A DNA stretch of 57,081 bases from Chloroflexota bacterium (GTDB lineage: Bacteria > Chloroflexota > Anaerolineae > Promineifilales > Promineifilaceae). Under the pieces are notes generated by a model. The model saw nothing but the letters and a program-made list of their open reading frames with translations, did not search any database and was not told the DNA's origin. Location of the stretch: contig JAGNBF010000004.1 in assembly GCA_018004935.1 (NCBI GenBank), positions 96,971 to 154,051 of the forward strand, in the 5' to 3' direction. The translations under genes and the position numbers were made by a program. Below are positions 33,904 to 42,645 of the stretch, piece by piece. Position 1 is the stretch's first letter, and each line of letters opens with the position of its first letter.

Positions 33904-34029
33904 GGTTAACCAGGGTATGCGGCAATCAGTGAAGCAGAAAAGAGTGTTGGCTGATGCCAACATTGAATTCGACGAGACCAAAAAGGGTTACGGATTTCTC
34001 CTTTACCATATGGTGGATCATAGTCTGGT

Positions 34030-34423
34030 ATTGGTGAGGATGGGGTTAGGGATGGTTAGGAAAGGTTGGGCGATTCGCGGCCGCAAACCCATTCTCCTAC
34101 AATCCCCGGCAGGACGAAAAAACCCAACGGCGCGATTTGGGGGGCGAGGGAAAAATACCATAAGTGCCGGTTTTCCAGCGCACCGACGCGCTCGAAAACC
34201 GGCACTAAAAAAAATCCCCGCCCCTGGGGGCGAGGAACAATTTACGGCTCGGTTTGGCGAACAGACGCCCACCAAACCGAGCCGTTGAGTTTCTCCCCTT
34301 CCCTCTGGAAAAGGGACGAGGGAAGGGTCTTCCGTCCAGGCTTACCCAATCTGTTGCCGCCAACAAAATGTCACTTTATGACCGTGGTAAGTATAATTCT
34401 CCTTCCTTATCTCCATTCAACTC
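34030..34423. repeat. Two family D units and flanks
   Basis: 34164-34205 is a stem-loop with arms GTGCCGGTTTTC / GAAAACCGGCAC, followed by CCCCGCCCCTGGGGGCGAGG. A second stem-loop at 34246-34283 (GGCTCGGTTTGG arms) leads into TCTCCCCTTCCCTCTGG. The stretch 34335-34400 (CTTACCCAATCTGTTGCCGC onward) has near relatives, reversed, at 21100-21150. A GCGGCCGC lies at 34077. No gene is seen. Confidence 0.75.
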
Positions 34424-36253
34424 TTATTCCATCGGTGCGACGGCATAACCTGCATCCGCCCAGGCGGTGAAGCCACCCTTCAGGCTAAGGACATCCGTGT
34501 AACCATATGTCCAGAGAATCGTCATCGCCAGGGTAGAGCGGTGACCACTACCACAATAAATCACGATAGGCGCATTCAGGTCTTGGGGCCAATCAGCCTT
34601 CAATTCAATGAATTGTGCCAGGGGAATGGCGACAATATTTTCGGCCTCAATCACCCCTTTTTCAGCAATTTCTTCGGCGGTGCGCACATCAATGAGGATC
34701 AGGTCTGGGTTTTCGACCAGTTTGGTGTTCAAATCATCAGCGGAAATGCCACCGTATCCTTCGGGAATGGCCGCCAGCATGGTGTTGAAGGTTTCTACCA
34801 GGGCAGGATCGGGCGCGGCCGCGTTCAAGGGTTCCGCAACCGGCAATTCCGTACCCGTGACCACAGGATAACCTGCATCCACCCATCCCGTAAAACTATT
34901 CTCCTTCAGCGCCAGAACATTTTCCCAACCCAGCCCTTCCAAAGCCGCCACCGCGATGGTGCAACGCCAGCCACTGGCGCAGTAAGCCACAATGGGGGTA
35001 TCAAAGCTGGGCAATAAATCCAGGTGCGCCGCCACTTCGCGAATAGGAATATGGACTGCGCCTTCAAGCCAACCATTTTCGAGCAATTCTTCCGGTTGAC
35101 GAACATCCAGCAAGAAAGGCGCATTTTCTTCCACAATCAACACATTCAGAGCTTCAATGCCAATAGCATTATAAGCTTCCATTCCGGTCAGGAAAGTGGT
35201 GAAAACCGTATCCAGATCCGGAGCGGGCGGCACGCCACCAACGGTCGTATAACCCGCCTTCAGCCATTCGGTGTACCCACCCTTCATGCTCAAAACATCG
35301 GTATAACCATACGCCCAGAGCATTGTCATAGCTATCGTGGAACGGTGGCCGCTACCACAATAAACAACAATGGGGGCATCCAGATCAGTGGGCCATTCAG
35401 CCTGCCGCTCAACAATTTCCTTAATGGGAATAAAGAGAACATTGGGAGCATCAATATACCCATTCGTTTCCACTTCTTCCGCTGTGCGCACGTCAATCAG
35501 AATCAACTCCGGGTTTTCGGCGATTTTCAGGTTAAGATCATCAACGGAAATACCACCATACCCCTCAGGAATAGCAGTGAAAACGGTATCCCAATAAGAA
35601 ACCGCCGCCGGATCCGGGGTTGCGGCATCCATCTCCACCGGGGCAGGCAGTTCCCCAGTTTCCACCGCGTAACCAGCTTCCACCCAACCGGTGAAGCTAT
35701 TTTCCTTCAGCCCCATCACGTTTTCCCAGCCCAACGATTCCAGGCCGGTCAGGGCGATAGTACAACGCCAACCACTGCCGCAATAACTAACAATCGTCGT
35801 ATCAAAACTTGGCAGGAGGTTGACATTGTCTGCCAACTCCCGAATCGGAATGTGGACGGCACCGGGTATCCAACCTTTTTCTTCCAATTCCGATGCTTCA
35901 CGTACATCCAAAATAAACGGTGCAGGGTCTTCGACCAGCATGGCGTTGAACGCTTCCAGTCCAATAGCGTTGTAGCCTTCCATATCAGACAGGAAAACCT
36001 CGAAAGAGGCGTCCAGCTCTTCACTGGTAAATTCATCAACAACGGGTTCCGCTGTGGGTTCCACCACCTCCGGTACTGCTGTAGGTTCAACTTCCTCCAC
36101 GTCGGCAACGTCCTCGACTTCCTCGACTTCCTCAACGACGGCGGTAGGTTCTTCAACCACAGGGTCATTGTTTGCGGTGCCCGTCTGGCTACAGGCGGCC
36201 AACATCAGGCTAAATATAACGAGCAAAAGGAGTAAATAGGAACGGGGTTTCAT
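34424..36253 (-). CDS. Lipoprotein with four rhodanese domains (A-B-A-B)
   Basis: Start at ATG 36253, 8 nt after GAGG (an upstream GTG is possible); 609 residues. A lipoprotein signal (YLLLLLVIFSLMLAAC) is followed by an acidic Val/Glu/Pro linker of about 50 residues. Four rhodanese domains of about 125 residues follow, each with the conserved Asp-Val-Arg (LDVREASE, IDVRTAEEV, LDVRQPEEL, IDVRTAEEI) and a catalytic-cysteine loop: CGSGWR, CGSGHR, CASGWR, CGSGHR. Domains 1 and 3 resemble each other closely, as do 2 and 4, so a two-domain unit was duplicated. All four Cys residues are present. Exported rhodaneses move sulfane sulfur between thiosulfate, polysulfide and acceptors. It lies next to a multiheme cytochrome, which fits periplasmic or surface sulfur chemistry. 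Confidence 0.94.
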   Translation of the reverse strand: MKPRSYLLLLLVIFSLMLAACSQTGTANNDPVVEEPTAVVEEVEEVEDVADVEEVEPTAVPEVVEPTAEPVVDEFTSEELDASFEVFLSDMEGYNAIGLEAFNAMLVEDPAPFILDVREASELEEKGWIPGAVHIPIRELADNVNLLPSFDTTIVSYCGSGWRCTIALTGLESLGWENVMGLKENSFTGWVEAGYAVETGELPAPVEMDAATPDPAAVSYWDTVFTAIPEGYGGISVDDLNLKIAENPELILIDVRTAEEVETNGYIDAPNVLFIPIKEIVERQAEWPTDLDAPIVVYCGSGHRSTIAMTMLWAYGYTDVLSMKGGYTEWLKAGYTTVGGVPPAPDLDTVFTTFLTGMEAYNAIGIEALNVLIVEENAPFLLDVRQPEELLENGWLEGAVHIPIREVAAHLDLLPSFDTPIVAYCASGWRCTIAVAALEGLGWENVLALKENSFTGWVDAGYPVVTGTELPVAEPLNAAAPDPALVETFNTMLAAIPEGYGGISADDLNTKLVENPDLILIDVRTAEEIAEKGVIEAENIVAIPLAQFIELKADWPQDLNAPIVIYCGSGHRSTLAMTILWTYGYTDVLSLKGGFTAWADAGYAVAPME

Positions 36254-36349
36254 TTTCTTCACCTCAAAAAACTTGCATCTTGTCAGACAAAATGCGCATC
36301 TGTTTTGGCGATGGTGTCAGTTATAGTTGTCAAGAATAAGATTTTGTTT

Positions 36350-36399
36350 GTAGTGACCGCTTTAGCGGGCTAGCGTCAGCCCGCTAAAGCGGTCACTAC
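36350..36399. other. 50-bp perfect hairpin between cytochrome and rhodanese genes
   Basis: Two 22-bp arms starting GTAGTGACCGCTTTAGCGGG flank a 6-nt loop. It lies in the 203-nt gap between two co-directional genes. There is no T-run on either side, so a processing or stability site, or an inserted palindrome, is more likely than an intrinsic terminator. Confidence 0.8.
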
Positions 36400-36456
36400 G
36401 AACTAGAACTCCAAATGATTTTCTGAACATCTATAGTAAACCGGCACCATCTAAAT

Positions 36457-37998
36457 TTAAGGAGTTGTCTCCAAAGTAACAGTGGTAGTCATCGTGTTGG
36501 TAATGGCCATCGTACTGCTGATCGTGTTAGTGATGATGAGTGGTGGGATGATGTCCACAATCACCGCCAAATTGGCTTCGACTTCTTCAGGTTTCACTTT
36601 ATCAATCGTCAAGAACAGATCAGCATTACCGTGGCAGGCATTACACGTTTCTGCCTGCGGGGTAATCCGTTGAATGTTATGCGGTGTCGTGTATTTCCAC
36701 GTCGGCAAGGCATTAAAGAAAGTCAGCAGGTCGGCACCGTAAAAGCTAAAGCTTTCTGGGGATACGGGGATATGCCGGACTGGGACATATTGGTAGGGGC
36801 GGTCATAACTACGGATAGGGTTCAGGCCAATATAAAAGCCCTGGTAACTGGCATCGGTGGCGAAGTACGGGTTGCCCGTTGTTTCGCTGAGGGCGACATG
36901 GCAGTTATCACAATTTGTATAGGCAATAGAATGACACACCTGGCAAGACAGATCACCGCCGTGGGCCTGGTGCATTTCATACCCATCCTGGCCGAGAGCC
37001 GCTGAAACGTGGCATGTCTCACAGCGGGGCTGTTGCACACCCGCATAACGATGATCGGCGGGGGGAACCGCGGCCGCGTCCGGGCTGGTGTGGCAGGTTT
37101 GACATTCCGCCGGTTGACCATGCATCTCGTGGCCGCTATGACAATCCACACAGTTCATCCGCCCCATACGCAGGTGAACATCGGCCATTAAACCCTCATG
37201 TTTACCCAGATATTCATTGCCCACCCGGCTCCCATGACAGGCGGTACAGTTCCGCGTCATCGAAGGTGTTTCATTAAACATGTGCCCATCAATAAATCCA
37301 CCCCCCACCAGGGCGGGCTGACTCACATGACATTCGCCACAGGTTGCATGGCAACTATCACAATGGTTGCCAAACATTTCGCTGATGGCATCGTGCGCGG
37401 CCGCGTCCGTCATGTCATATCGTGGTTCCAGCACCGTCCAATAACCCGCCAGATTATTGTGCAAACTATATTGATTCATCTCCACCACATCGGGATGGCA
37501 CTCCCCACACGCCGCTTCCGGGTCATCACTGGGGTTGGCAATTAAACCGGTGTGCGCTGTCTCCTTATCCGGGGATTGCACCCCATCATGACAATCAATA
37601 CAGGCAATTTGCCCATGAACCGTCTCGGGGTAACTTTCCCCATTCACCAAAACCTTCGCCCATGCCTCCAACGGAGGCACCTCTCCGCCTCAACCCTCTC
37701 CCGAGCTTTCACTTTCTACCACGACCTCCGGGGCGGCCGTGTCAATCAGGCGCTGTTTGTCTAGATGACAGGTCAGGCACTCATCCACAGGTAACGGTTC
37801 GGGCGTCGTCACGGCCACCAATAACATATCATCTGACTCAGTTTGTGTATCTGTGACCAGGGTTGTGTCATCCTCTATAACCGGGGCCAGAATATCGCCT
37901 GAGGTATCCACCGCCACGGGCGTATTGCAAGCCACCAGCACCAATATCAAGACCACACTTATCCATAACATGCCTGTTTTTCGGGCTAACCGGATCAT
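36457..37998 (-). pseudogene. Multiheme c-type cytochrome lipoprotein (12 CXXCH) split by in-frame TGA
   Basis: One frame extends from ATG 37998 (AAGGA 8 nt upstream) to the stop at 36457, interrupted only by TGA at 37690-37692. The N-terminal part has a lipoprotein signal (LVLVAC) and one heme site (CLTCH). The rest carries eleven more: CIDCH, CGECH, CDSCH, CGECH, CTACH, CVDCH, CQTCH, CETCH, CQVCH, CDNCH and CNACH. It ends in a Thr-rich tail. A GTG four codons after the TGA, with GGCGGAGAG before it, could restart translation, but that product would have no export signal and hemes could not be attached. Either the gene is inactivated, the TGA is read through, or the read is wrong. Role if active: surface or periplasmic electron transfer, beside the rhodanese lipoprotein. 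Confidence 0.85.
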
Positions 37999-38030
37999 TG
38001 TCATCTTCCTTCGTGAAAAATTTCACTAAA

Positions 38031-38127
38031 AGTATAGACAAATCCATAGTAAGATCAATGCACATCACAGGTTTTGCTTATAGGTTTTGCCTATAAAAGA
38101 GCATAGGTAAAACCTATAGCCAAAACT
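38031..38127 (-). promoter_or_regulatory. Cytochrome promoter with LysR-type operator dyads
   Basis: On the minus strand TTGATC (38058-38053), a 16-bp spacer and TATACT (38036-38031) form a good promoter for the cytochrome gene. Upstream lies the dyad TTATAGG-N5-CCTATAA (38078-38096), which contains a T-N11-A, and a second dyad ATAGGT-AAA-ACCTAT (38103-38117). GGTTTTGC-TATA half-sites recur as direct repeats at 38070 and 38083 and in reverse after 38103. Dyad centres fall near -63 and -86, the classic place for LysR activators. The divergent LysR-family gene starts at 38525. Confidence 0.75.
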
Positions 38128-38213
38128 ATCCACCCTGTTGTCTTTGCTATTCCGTTTGTTAAAATATTCACAAAGGGTTTGTTCTTTAACGGACACCTAC
38201 CTGATCACGATGA

Positions 38214-38486
38214 CATTCAGGGGCGTGGTTAAAAAGTCGGCAAACGATACTTACCATTTTGTAGGGCGATTTTATTGTTCATTAAATTTTTAATCGGGTA
38301 ACGCATTCATTGACCCCATCCCCTGGGGCATTTTTCGGGGCGAATGCCCCGAAAAATGCCCCTTAGAAAAGTTCCCCGCCCCTGGGGGCGGGGTTAGAGG
38401 TGGGGGGGGATTCCATTACCTGATTAATTTTTTAAACGACAATAAAATCGCCCTACAAATCTGTAAAGCTGACCTGAACCATGCCC
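38214..38486. mobile_element. Family D element inserted in a family E repeat
   Basis: The outer parts (GGCGTGGTT..AAAGTCGGCAA and GTAAAGCTGACCTGAACCAT) match the uninterrupted E copy at 44686-44800. Between them, 38277-38440 is a D element. Its ends are imperfect inverted repeats (GTTCATTAAATTTTTAATCG and the complement of ATTACCTGATTAATTTTTTA). Inside is the stem-loop 38325-38362 (GGGGCATTTTTC arms) followed by CCCCGCCCCTGGGGGCGGGG. This is a filled site against an empty site in the same genome. It carries no open frame and lies between the LysR gene and its presumed operators. Confidence 0.75.
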
Positions 38487-38524
38487 ATCCAGGTAATTTT
38501 GAACGCCCTTGAAGGATGGATGGG

Positions 38525-39466
38525 ATGTTAGACACCCACCAACTCAATGTTTTTTTGATCGCCGCAGAAACACGCAACTTCACGGAGGCGGCCCAAAAGT
38601 TGCATATGAGCCAGCCCAGTGTCAGCCAGCATATCCAATCATTGGAGCAACAGTTCGGGCTGACACTTTTTAATCGGGCGGGGCGGCATTTGGAATTAAC
38701 CGATGCCGGAATCGCCCTGGTGCCCCTGGCGCGTGAGATGGTAGGGCGTTCGGTGCAGATCAAAGAAACGATGGAATCGTTAAAAGGGGATGTCTATGGG
38801 CATATGCTTGTCGGTTGCAGTACGACTCCTGGCAAATATGTCCTGCCTCAATTGTTAGCCGAATATCACCGCCACTACCCTCGCGTCCGTGTAACCTGCC
38901 AGGTAGCCCCGCAAAAAACGACATTACAAATGCTCTGCGATGGCGAAGTGCATTTTGCCCTTGCCAGCGACTATCTGATCACCTGCAAAGATGTGGAATT
39001 CCGTCAATTCATGACCGACCCCGTTGTTTTGATATGCCCATTAGACCACCCCTGGGCCACGCGGCCGCATATCGAGCCAGAAGAATTGCGGGAAGCAGAT
39101 TTTATTGTACGAGAAGAAAACTCCGGGACACGTAACGCCGTGCGCACCGCCCTGGGAAGCCACGGCATTGCCGAAGATGAATTAAACGTCTTGCTCACCC
39201 TGGGCAGTTCGGAAGCCATTGCCATCGCCATCCAGGAAGGCATTGGCGTCGGGTTTGTTTCCAGCATGGTATACACCCGCCTGGTGGAAAATCGCGTGGC
39301 GACTGTGCCCATCCGGGGAATAAACATTGAACGCAAAATTTATTTTGGCCGCAACATACGTATACCGGCCAGTGCCGCTCAGGCGGCTTTTTGGGGGTAT
39401 CTAGACACACAGAATATTTTTCTGCCCGATGAATCCCCGTTACAAACCATCTTTGAACTTGTTTGA
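38525..39466 (+). CDS. LysR-family transcriptional regulator
   Basis: ATG 38525 gives 313 residues and is better placed behind GAAGGATGG than the in-frame ATG at 38516. Residues 1-60 are the LysR winged helix (LDTHQLNVFLIAAETRNFTE, MSQPSVSQHIQSLEQQFG, LTDAG). A periplasmic-binding-like effector domain follows (LVGCSTTPGKYVLPQLLAEY; FIVREENSGTRNAVRTAL, the usual S/GTR effector-binding loop; EAIAIAIQEGIGVGFVS). The overall pattern is that of the CysB/CbbR/YeiE-like group, which often respond to sulfur compounds or carbon intermediates. It is divergent from the cytochrome-rhodanese genes and leads into the NrfD-type operon, which starts 13 nt after its stop, so it probably controls both. Confidence 0.94.
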   Translation: MLDTHQLNVFLIAAETRNFTEAAQKLHMSQPSVSQHIQSLEQQFGLTLFNRAGRHLELTDAGIALVPLAREMVGRSVQIKETMESLKGDVYGHMLVGCSTTPGKYVLPQLLAEYHRHYPRVRVTCQVAPQKTTLQMLCDGEVHFALASDYLITCKDVEFRQFMTDPVVLICPLDHPWATRPHIEPEELREADFIVREENSGTRNAVRTALGSHGIAEDELNVLLTLGSSEAIAIAIQEGIGVGFVSSMVYTRLVENRVATVPIRGINIERKIYFGRNIRIPASAAQAAFWGYLDTQNIFLPDESPLQTIFELV

Positions 39467-39479
39467 TGGAAATAGCGCA

Positions 39480-40517
39480 ATGAAAAAAATCCTCGCCTCT
39501 TCCGGCTTAATCGCCTTTTTGATCCTATCGCTGGGATTTGTCTGGGGATGGAACCCCGCCTCTGTGCAGGCGGCCCCCCCCCACCAGGAAGCTACTCCTG
39601 TACCAGAGGATCCTCATGAGGGTCAAAAAGGGAAAGATTGCCAGGAATGCCACCTTGATATTGCCAACAACTGGTCAGCCAGTCCTCATGCCCACGCCTT
39701 TGATGATCCTACCTTCCAAGAGCGCTGGACGGGTTTAGGGCAAAAGGGTGAATGCCTGGCCTGCCATACCACCAATTATCAGCACGCGACCGGCGAATAT
39801 GAAACCGAAGGGGTAACGTGTGAAGCCTGCCATGACCAGGTAGACGCAGAACATCCCCCGGCCATCGTCGCCATCCAGGCAGACACAGATTATTGCGGTT
39901 CCTGCCACACGACGACCCTGGGGGAGTGGCGGCTGACGGGACATGCCAGTGAAGACATTGGCTGTATGGATTGTCACGATCCCCATAGTCAGGGGGCACT
40001 TTTTGAGGTAGCTGATGAGATGTGCATAAACTGCCACGAAGACACAATGGGTGATTATCTGGAAGATTTGCACATCGAAAAAGGGATAGGCTGTGTGGAC
40101 TGCCACGCGTTGGTCATTCCACCTGAGGAAATACCCGAAGATGGGCTTGTCCCCACCGGCCACGCATTTACGATCACCCCGGCCACTTGCATTGCCTGTC
40201 ATACCGATACGCTACATGCGGGATTTTCTCTGCCTGGTTATGAAAATGGGGCCAAAGCGGCCGCGAACGAAACCCCCGCTGATACAACCATCGAACCAAC
40301 CCCAGTAGCCGCCAGTGAGTCTCCTGCCGAGCCAACGGGGAGCACACCCGAACAGCAGGTTCAAGCTCTGGAAGCCGCCCTCGCCAACCGCAATGTGACG
40401 ATGATTTTTCAAGGGGGCGTGGTCGGATTAATTTTGGGGGGAACAACGGCCTGGTTTGTCGCCAACAACCTTCGTAGTGCCCGTCGGGAGAATGAACATG
40501 AGTCAGTTACAAACTAA
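39480..40517 (+). CDS. Octaheme c-type cytochrome, membrane-anchored
   Basis: From ATG 39480 the protein has 345 residues; the frame opens 17 codons earlier inside the LysR gene. A Sec signal (SSGLIAFLILSLGFVWGW) is followed by eight CXXCH sites: CQECH, CLACH, CEACH, CGSCH, CMDCH, CINCH, CVDCH, CIACH, with extra histidines for axial ligation. A Pro/Thr/Glu linker carries a GCGGCCGC (40257). A C-terminal helix (IFQGGVVGLILGGTTAWFV) anchors it, with a short cytoplasmic tail. Its 3' end overlaps the ferredoxin gene by 20 bp. The heme spacing is like that of c554/NrfB-like electron-transfer cytochromes rather than a catalytic nitrite reductase. It likely takes electrons from the NrfD/ferredoxin pair. 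Confidence 0.94.
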   Translation: MKKILASSGLIAFLILSLGFVWGWNPASVQAAPPHQEATPVPEDPHEGQKGKDCQECHLDIANNWSASPHAHAFDDPTFQERWTGLGQKGECLACHTTNYQHATGEYETEGVTCEACHDQVDAEHPPAIVAIQADTDYCGSCHTTTLGEWRLTGHASEDIGCMDCHDPHSQGALFEVADEMCINCHEDTMGDYLEDLHIEKGIGCVDCHALVIPPEEIPEDGLVPTGHAFTITPATCIACHTDTLHAGFSLPGYENGAKAAANETPADTTIEPTPVAASESPAEPTGSTPEQQVQALEAALANRNVTMIFQGGVVGLILGGTTAWFVANNLRSARRENEHESVTN

Positions 40518-41307
40518 AACAACGCTCCTGACGCGGCGCGATCTGCTCAAGATTATGGGAGCAACCAGCGTCAGTGTGTTATTTACCCAACTCTTTTCTT
40601 CTGGCCCACTCTCCGCCGATGCGGTTCAGGGCTTACATCGTGAGTCGGATGCCAGTGCCATGCATGAATGGCATATGGTTATTGACCTGGAAAAGTGTAT
40701 TGGCTGTCAGTATTGCCTGTGGGCCTGCCAGGCAACCAACGATGTAACAGATGAGGCAATGCGCTGGAACGTTGGTTTCCCCGAACGCACGGAAGGGGGA
40801 ACTGATTTTTTTATGACCCGCCCTTGCCTTCATTGTCAGGAAGCTCCCTGTGTGCGGGTATGCCCGGTTGGGGCCACCTGGATCCGTGAAGATGGTATCG
40901 TGGCGATGGATTATGATCGTTGTATTGGCTGTCGGTATTGTGAAGTGGCCTGTCCTTATGATGTACGCCGCTTTAATTGGGGCGCGTCAGAAGCAGAAAA
41001 TGTTTATCAGCCCCTCTGGGGTGAGGCTGAGGTAGAACCCCGCCCACGGGGGGTTGTAGAAAAATGCACCTTTTGCAGTCACCGGATTGATCGCGGTTTG
41101 GCGCAGGGTCTCATGCCCGGCGTGCATCCCCAAGCGACACCGGCTTGTGTGAATGTTTGCCCGGTGGGGGCGCGTGTGTTTGGCGATATTAACGATGCCG
41201 AAAGTCCGGTTGCCCAATATCTGGCCCAACATGATACGTTCCGCCTGCGTGAAGATCTCGGCACAGAACCGAAAGTTCATTATGTGCGCCCGGAGAAACA
41301 AAGCTGA
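40498..41307 (+). CDS. Tat-exported four-cluster [4Fe-4S] ferredoxin subunit (NrfC/PsrB/HybA-like)
   Basis: I start at ATG 40498, 7 nt after CGGGAG; the product has 269 residues. The N-terminus has a twin-arginine motif (LLTRRDLLKIMG) and a short hydrophobic stretch. Four cysteine groups follow as in DmsB/PsrB/NrfC: CIGCQYCLWACQ, CLHCQEAPCVRVCPVGATW, CIGCRYCEVACPYDVRRFNW, and the split last group CTFCSHRID with PACVNVCPVGARVFGD. The Tat signal places it outside the cytoplasmic membrane. It would carry electrons between the NrfD quinone site and the octaheme cytochrome. The next gene follows with 1 nt between stop and start. Confidence 0.95.
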   Translation: MSQLQTKTTLLTRRDLLKIMGATSVSVLFTQLFSSGPLSADAVQGLHRESDASAMHEWHMVIDLEKCIGCQYCLWACQATNDVTDEAMRWNVGFPERTEGGTDFFMTRPCLHCQEAPCVRVCPVGATWIREDGIVAMDYDRCIGCRYCEVACPYDVRRFNWGASEAENVYQPLWGEAEVEPRPRGVVEKCTFCSHRIDRGLAQGLMPGVHPQATPACVNVCPVGARVFGDINDAESPVAQYLAQHDTFRLREDLGTEPKVHYVRPEKQS

Positions 41308-41308
41308 T

Positions 41309-42535
41309 ATGGCACCTTCAATACCCCCCCGTCGCCAAATGGTTCCCTTGTTGTACCTTTGGGTCATTTTATTGCTTGTGCTCATTGCCATCGGAGCCGT
41401 CGGCGTGTATCAAACGCTGTGGTATGGCCTCGAAGTCACTAACCTGACGGATCGTGTGCCCTGGGGGTTGTGGATCACCCATGATTTGTCGGCCATCGCC
41501 TTGGGGGCGGGTGCCTTCACGTTTTCAGCGGTGGTGTACCTGTTTCGTCTAAAGCGTTTTGAACCGCTGGCTCGGGCGGCGGTGTTTGTGGGGTTTTTGG
41601 GGTATACCTCGGCTATGCTGGCTCTGGCTATGGATATTGGCCGCCCTGACCGATTCTGGCATCCTCTGGTTTATTGGAATGTGCATTCCGTGTTGTGGGA
41701 GATTACCTGGTGTGTGGTGCTGTATTCCACTGTTTTAATCATCGAGTTTTTGCCCATTTTGTTTGAGAGTCGGTTTTTTATCCGCTGGCCCCGATTACGC
41801 CAATTGGGGCACACCTTGCATAAGTTGACCCCGGTAATGGCGGCGATTGGTATGGGGTTATCTCTGTTACACCAATCGTCGTTAGGGGCAACGTATGGGG
41901 TGTTGTCCAGCCGCTCTATCTGGTTTAAACCTTCTCTGCCGGTGATGTTTATTTTGTCAGCGATTGCGGGGGGGGTGTCGCTCACCCTTCTGGTGACTTT
42001 GGTAACGGAAAGACTCAAACGACAGGAGTTGATCAGTCGCTCCCTTTATCGTGATGTGGCCCGTTTCATCGCTTTTGTGCTGTTGGCTTATCTGTATCTG
42101 AAGTTGTGGGATTGGGCGGCAACTTCGTATTACAGTCACCCTTCGGGTACGGCTGACGTTTTGCAACGGCTGGAGTTGACGACACCCTTTAATCAATCGT
42201 TTTGGCTGTTGGAAGTGTTATTGGGTATTGTGGTTCCGGTGTTTATCTTGTTGTCGAAAAATCTGAAAGCGCGGGACCGTTATGTGTGGGTGGCTCTGGT
42301 TCTGGTGATTATAGGGGTGGTGGTCAATCGGTGGAATGTAACGTTGTCGGGGTTGGTCGCGCCACCGCAATGGTCTCCGGGGGTATTGGGGAATGTGGTC
42401 GCGGCCGCGTACCTGCCTTCCTGGGTCGAGATTGCCGTTTCGTTGGGTGTGTTGGGGTATGGATTACTGGGGTTTACTCTGGGGTTTAAGTACCTGCCCA
42501 TCTACCTGACCCCCCACAACAACCCCACTGATTAA
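41309..42535 (+). CDS. NrfD/HybB-type membrane quinone oxidoreductase subunit
   Basis: Start at ATG 41309, directly after the ferredoxin stop (TGATATG), with GGAG before it; 408 residues. The open frame reaches 41153 but that part overlaps the ferredoxin gene. About ten membrane helices carry the polysulfide-reductase NrfD pattern: VPWGLWITHDLSAIALGAGA in helix 2, DIGRPDRFWHPLVYWNVHSV, and MGLSLLHQSSLGATYGVL with the conserved histidine. The closest layout is HybB. It would oxidise menaquinol (or reduce the quinone) and pass electrons to the ferredoxin. No molybdopterin or hydrogenase catalytic subunit is in the window, so the terminal acceptor is probably reached through the octaheme protein. 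Confidence 0.93.
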   Translation: MAPSIPPRRQMVPLLYLWVILLLVLIAIGAVGVYQTLWYGLEVTNLTDRVPWGLWITHDLSAIALGAGAFTFSAVVYLFRLKRFEPLARAAVFVGFLGYTSAMLALAMDIGRPDRFWHPLVYWNVHSVLWEITWCVVLYSTVLIIEFLPILFESRFFIRWPRLRQLGHTLHKLTPVMAAIGMGLSLLHQSSLGATYGVLSSRSIWFKPSLPVMFILSAIAGGVSLTLLVTLVTERLKRQELISRSLYRDVARFIAFVLLAYLYLKLWDWAATSYYSHPSGTADVLQRLELTTPFNQSFWLLEVLLGIVVPVFILLSKNLKARDRYVWVALVLVIIGVVVNRWNVTLSGLVAPPQWSPGVLGNVVAAAYLPSWVEIAVSLGVLGYGLLGFTLGFKYLPIYLTPHNNPTD

Positions 42536-42549
42536 TGGCGGATAGCACT

Positions 42550-42638
42550 TTTAGGATTTGCTCGCAAATAACTTTTGCGTTTGCTGTGGCGGGTCTCCTG
42601 ACCGCACCACCTAACTTATTTTTAGACGCTCGCTAAGG
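42550..42638. repeat. Family C repeat
   Basis: A single C copy (GTTTGCTGTGGCGGGTCTCC core, with a G for C change) has outer arms that pair loosely (GCTCGCAAATAACTT with its partner at the right end). It fills the space between two convergent genes. Confidence 0.75.
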
Positions 42639-42645
42639 ATTAAGG

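Noticed and set aside
35024-36235. 403-codon frame on the plus strand
   Set aside because: It lies fully antisense to the four-rhodanese gene, reads as low-complexity Asn/Arg/Phe/His-rich protein and has no recognisable motif. It is a shadow of biased codon use.
37690-37692. TGA as a selenocysteine codon
   Set aside because: The TGA lies in a low-complexity linker (SSGEG stop GGEVPP) with no redox motif around it, and no SECIS-like hairpin is evident directly downstream. Mutation or read error is simpler.
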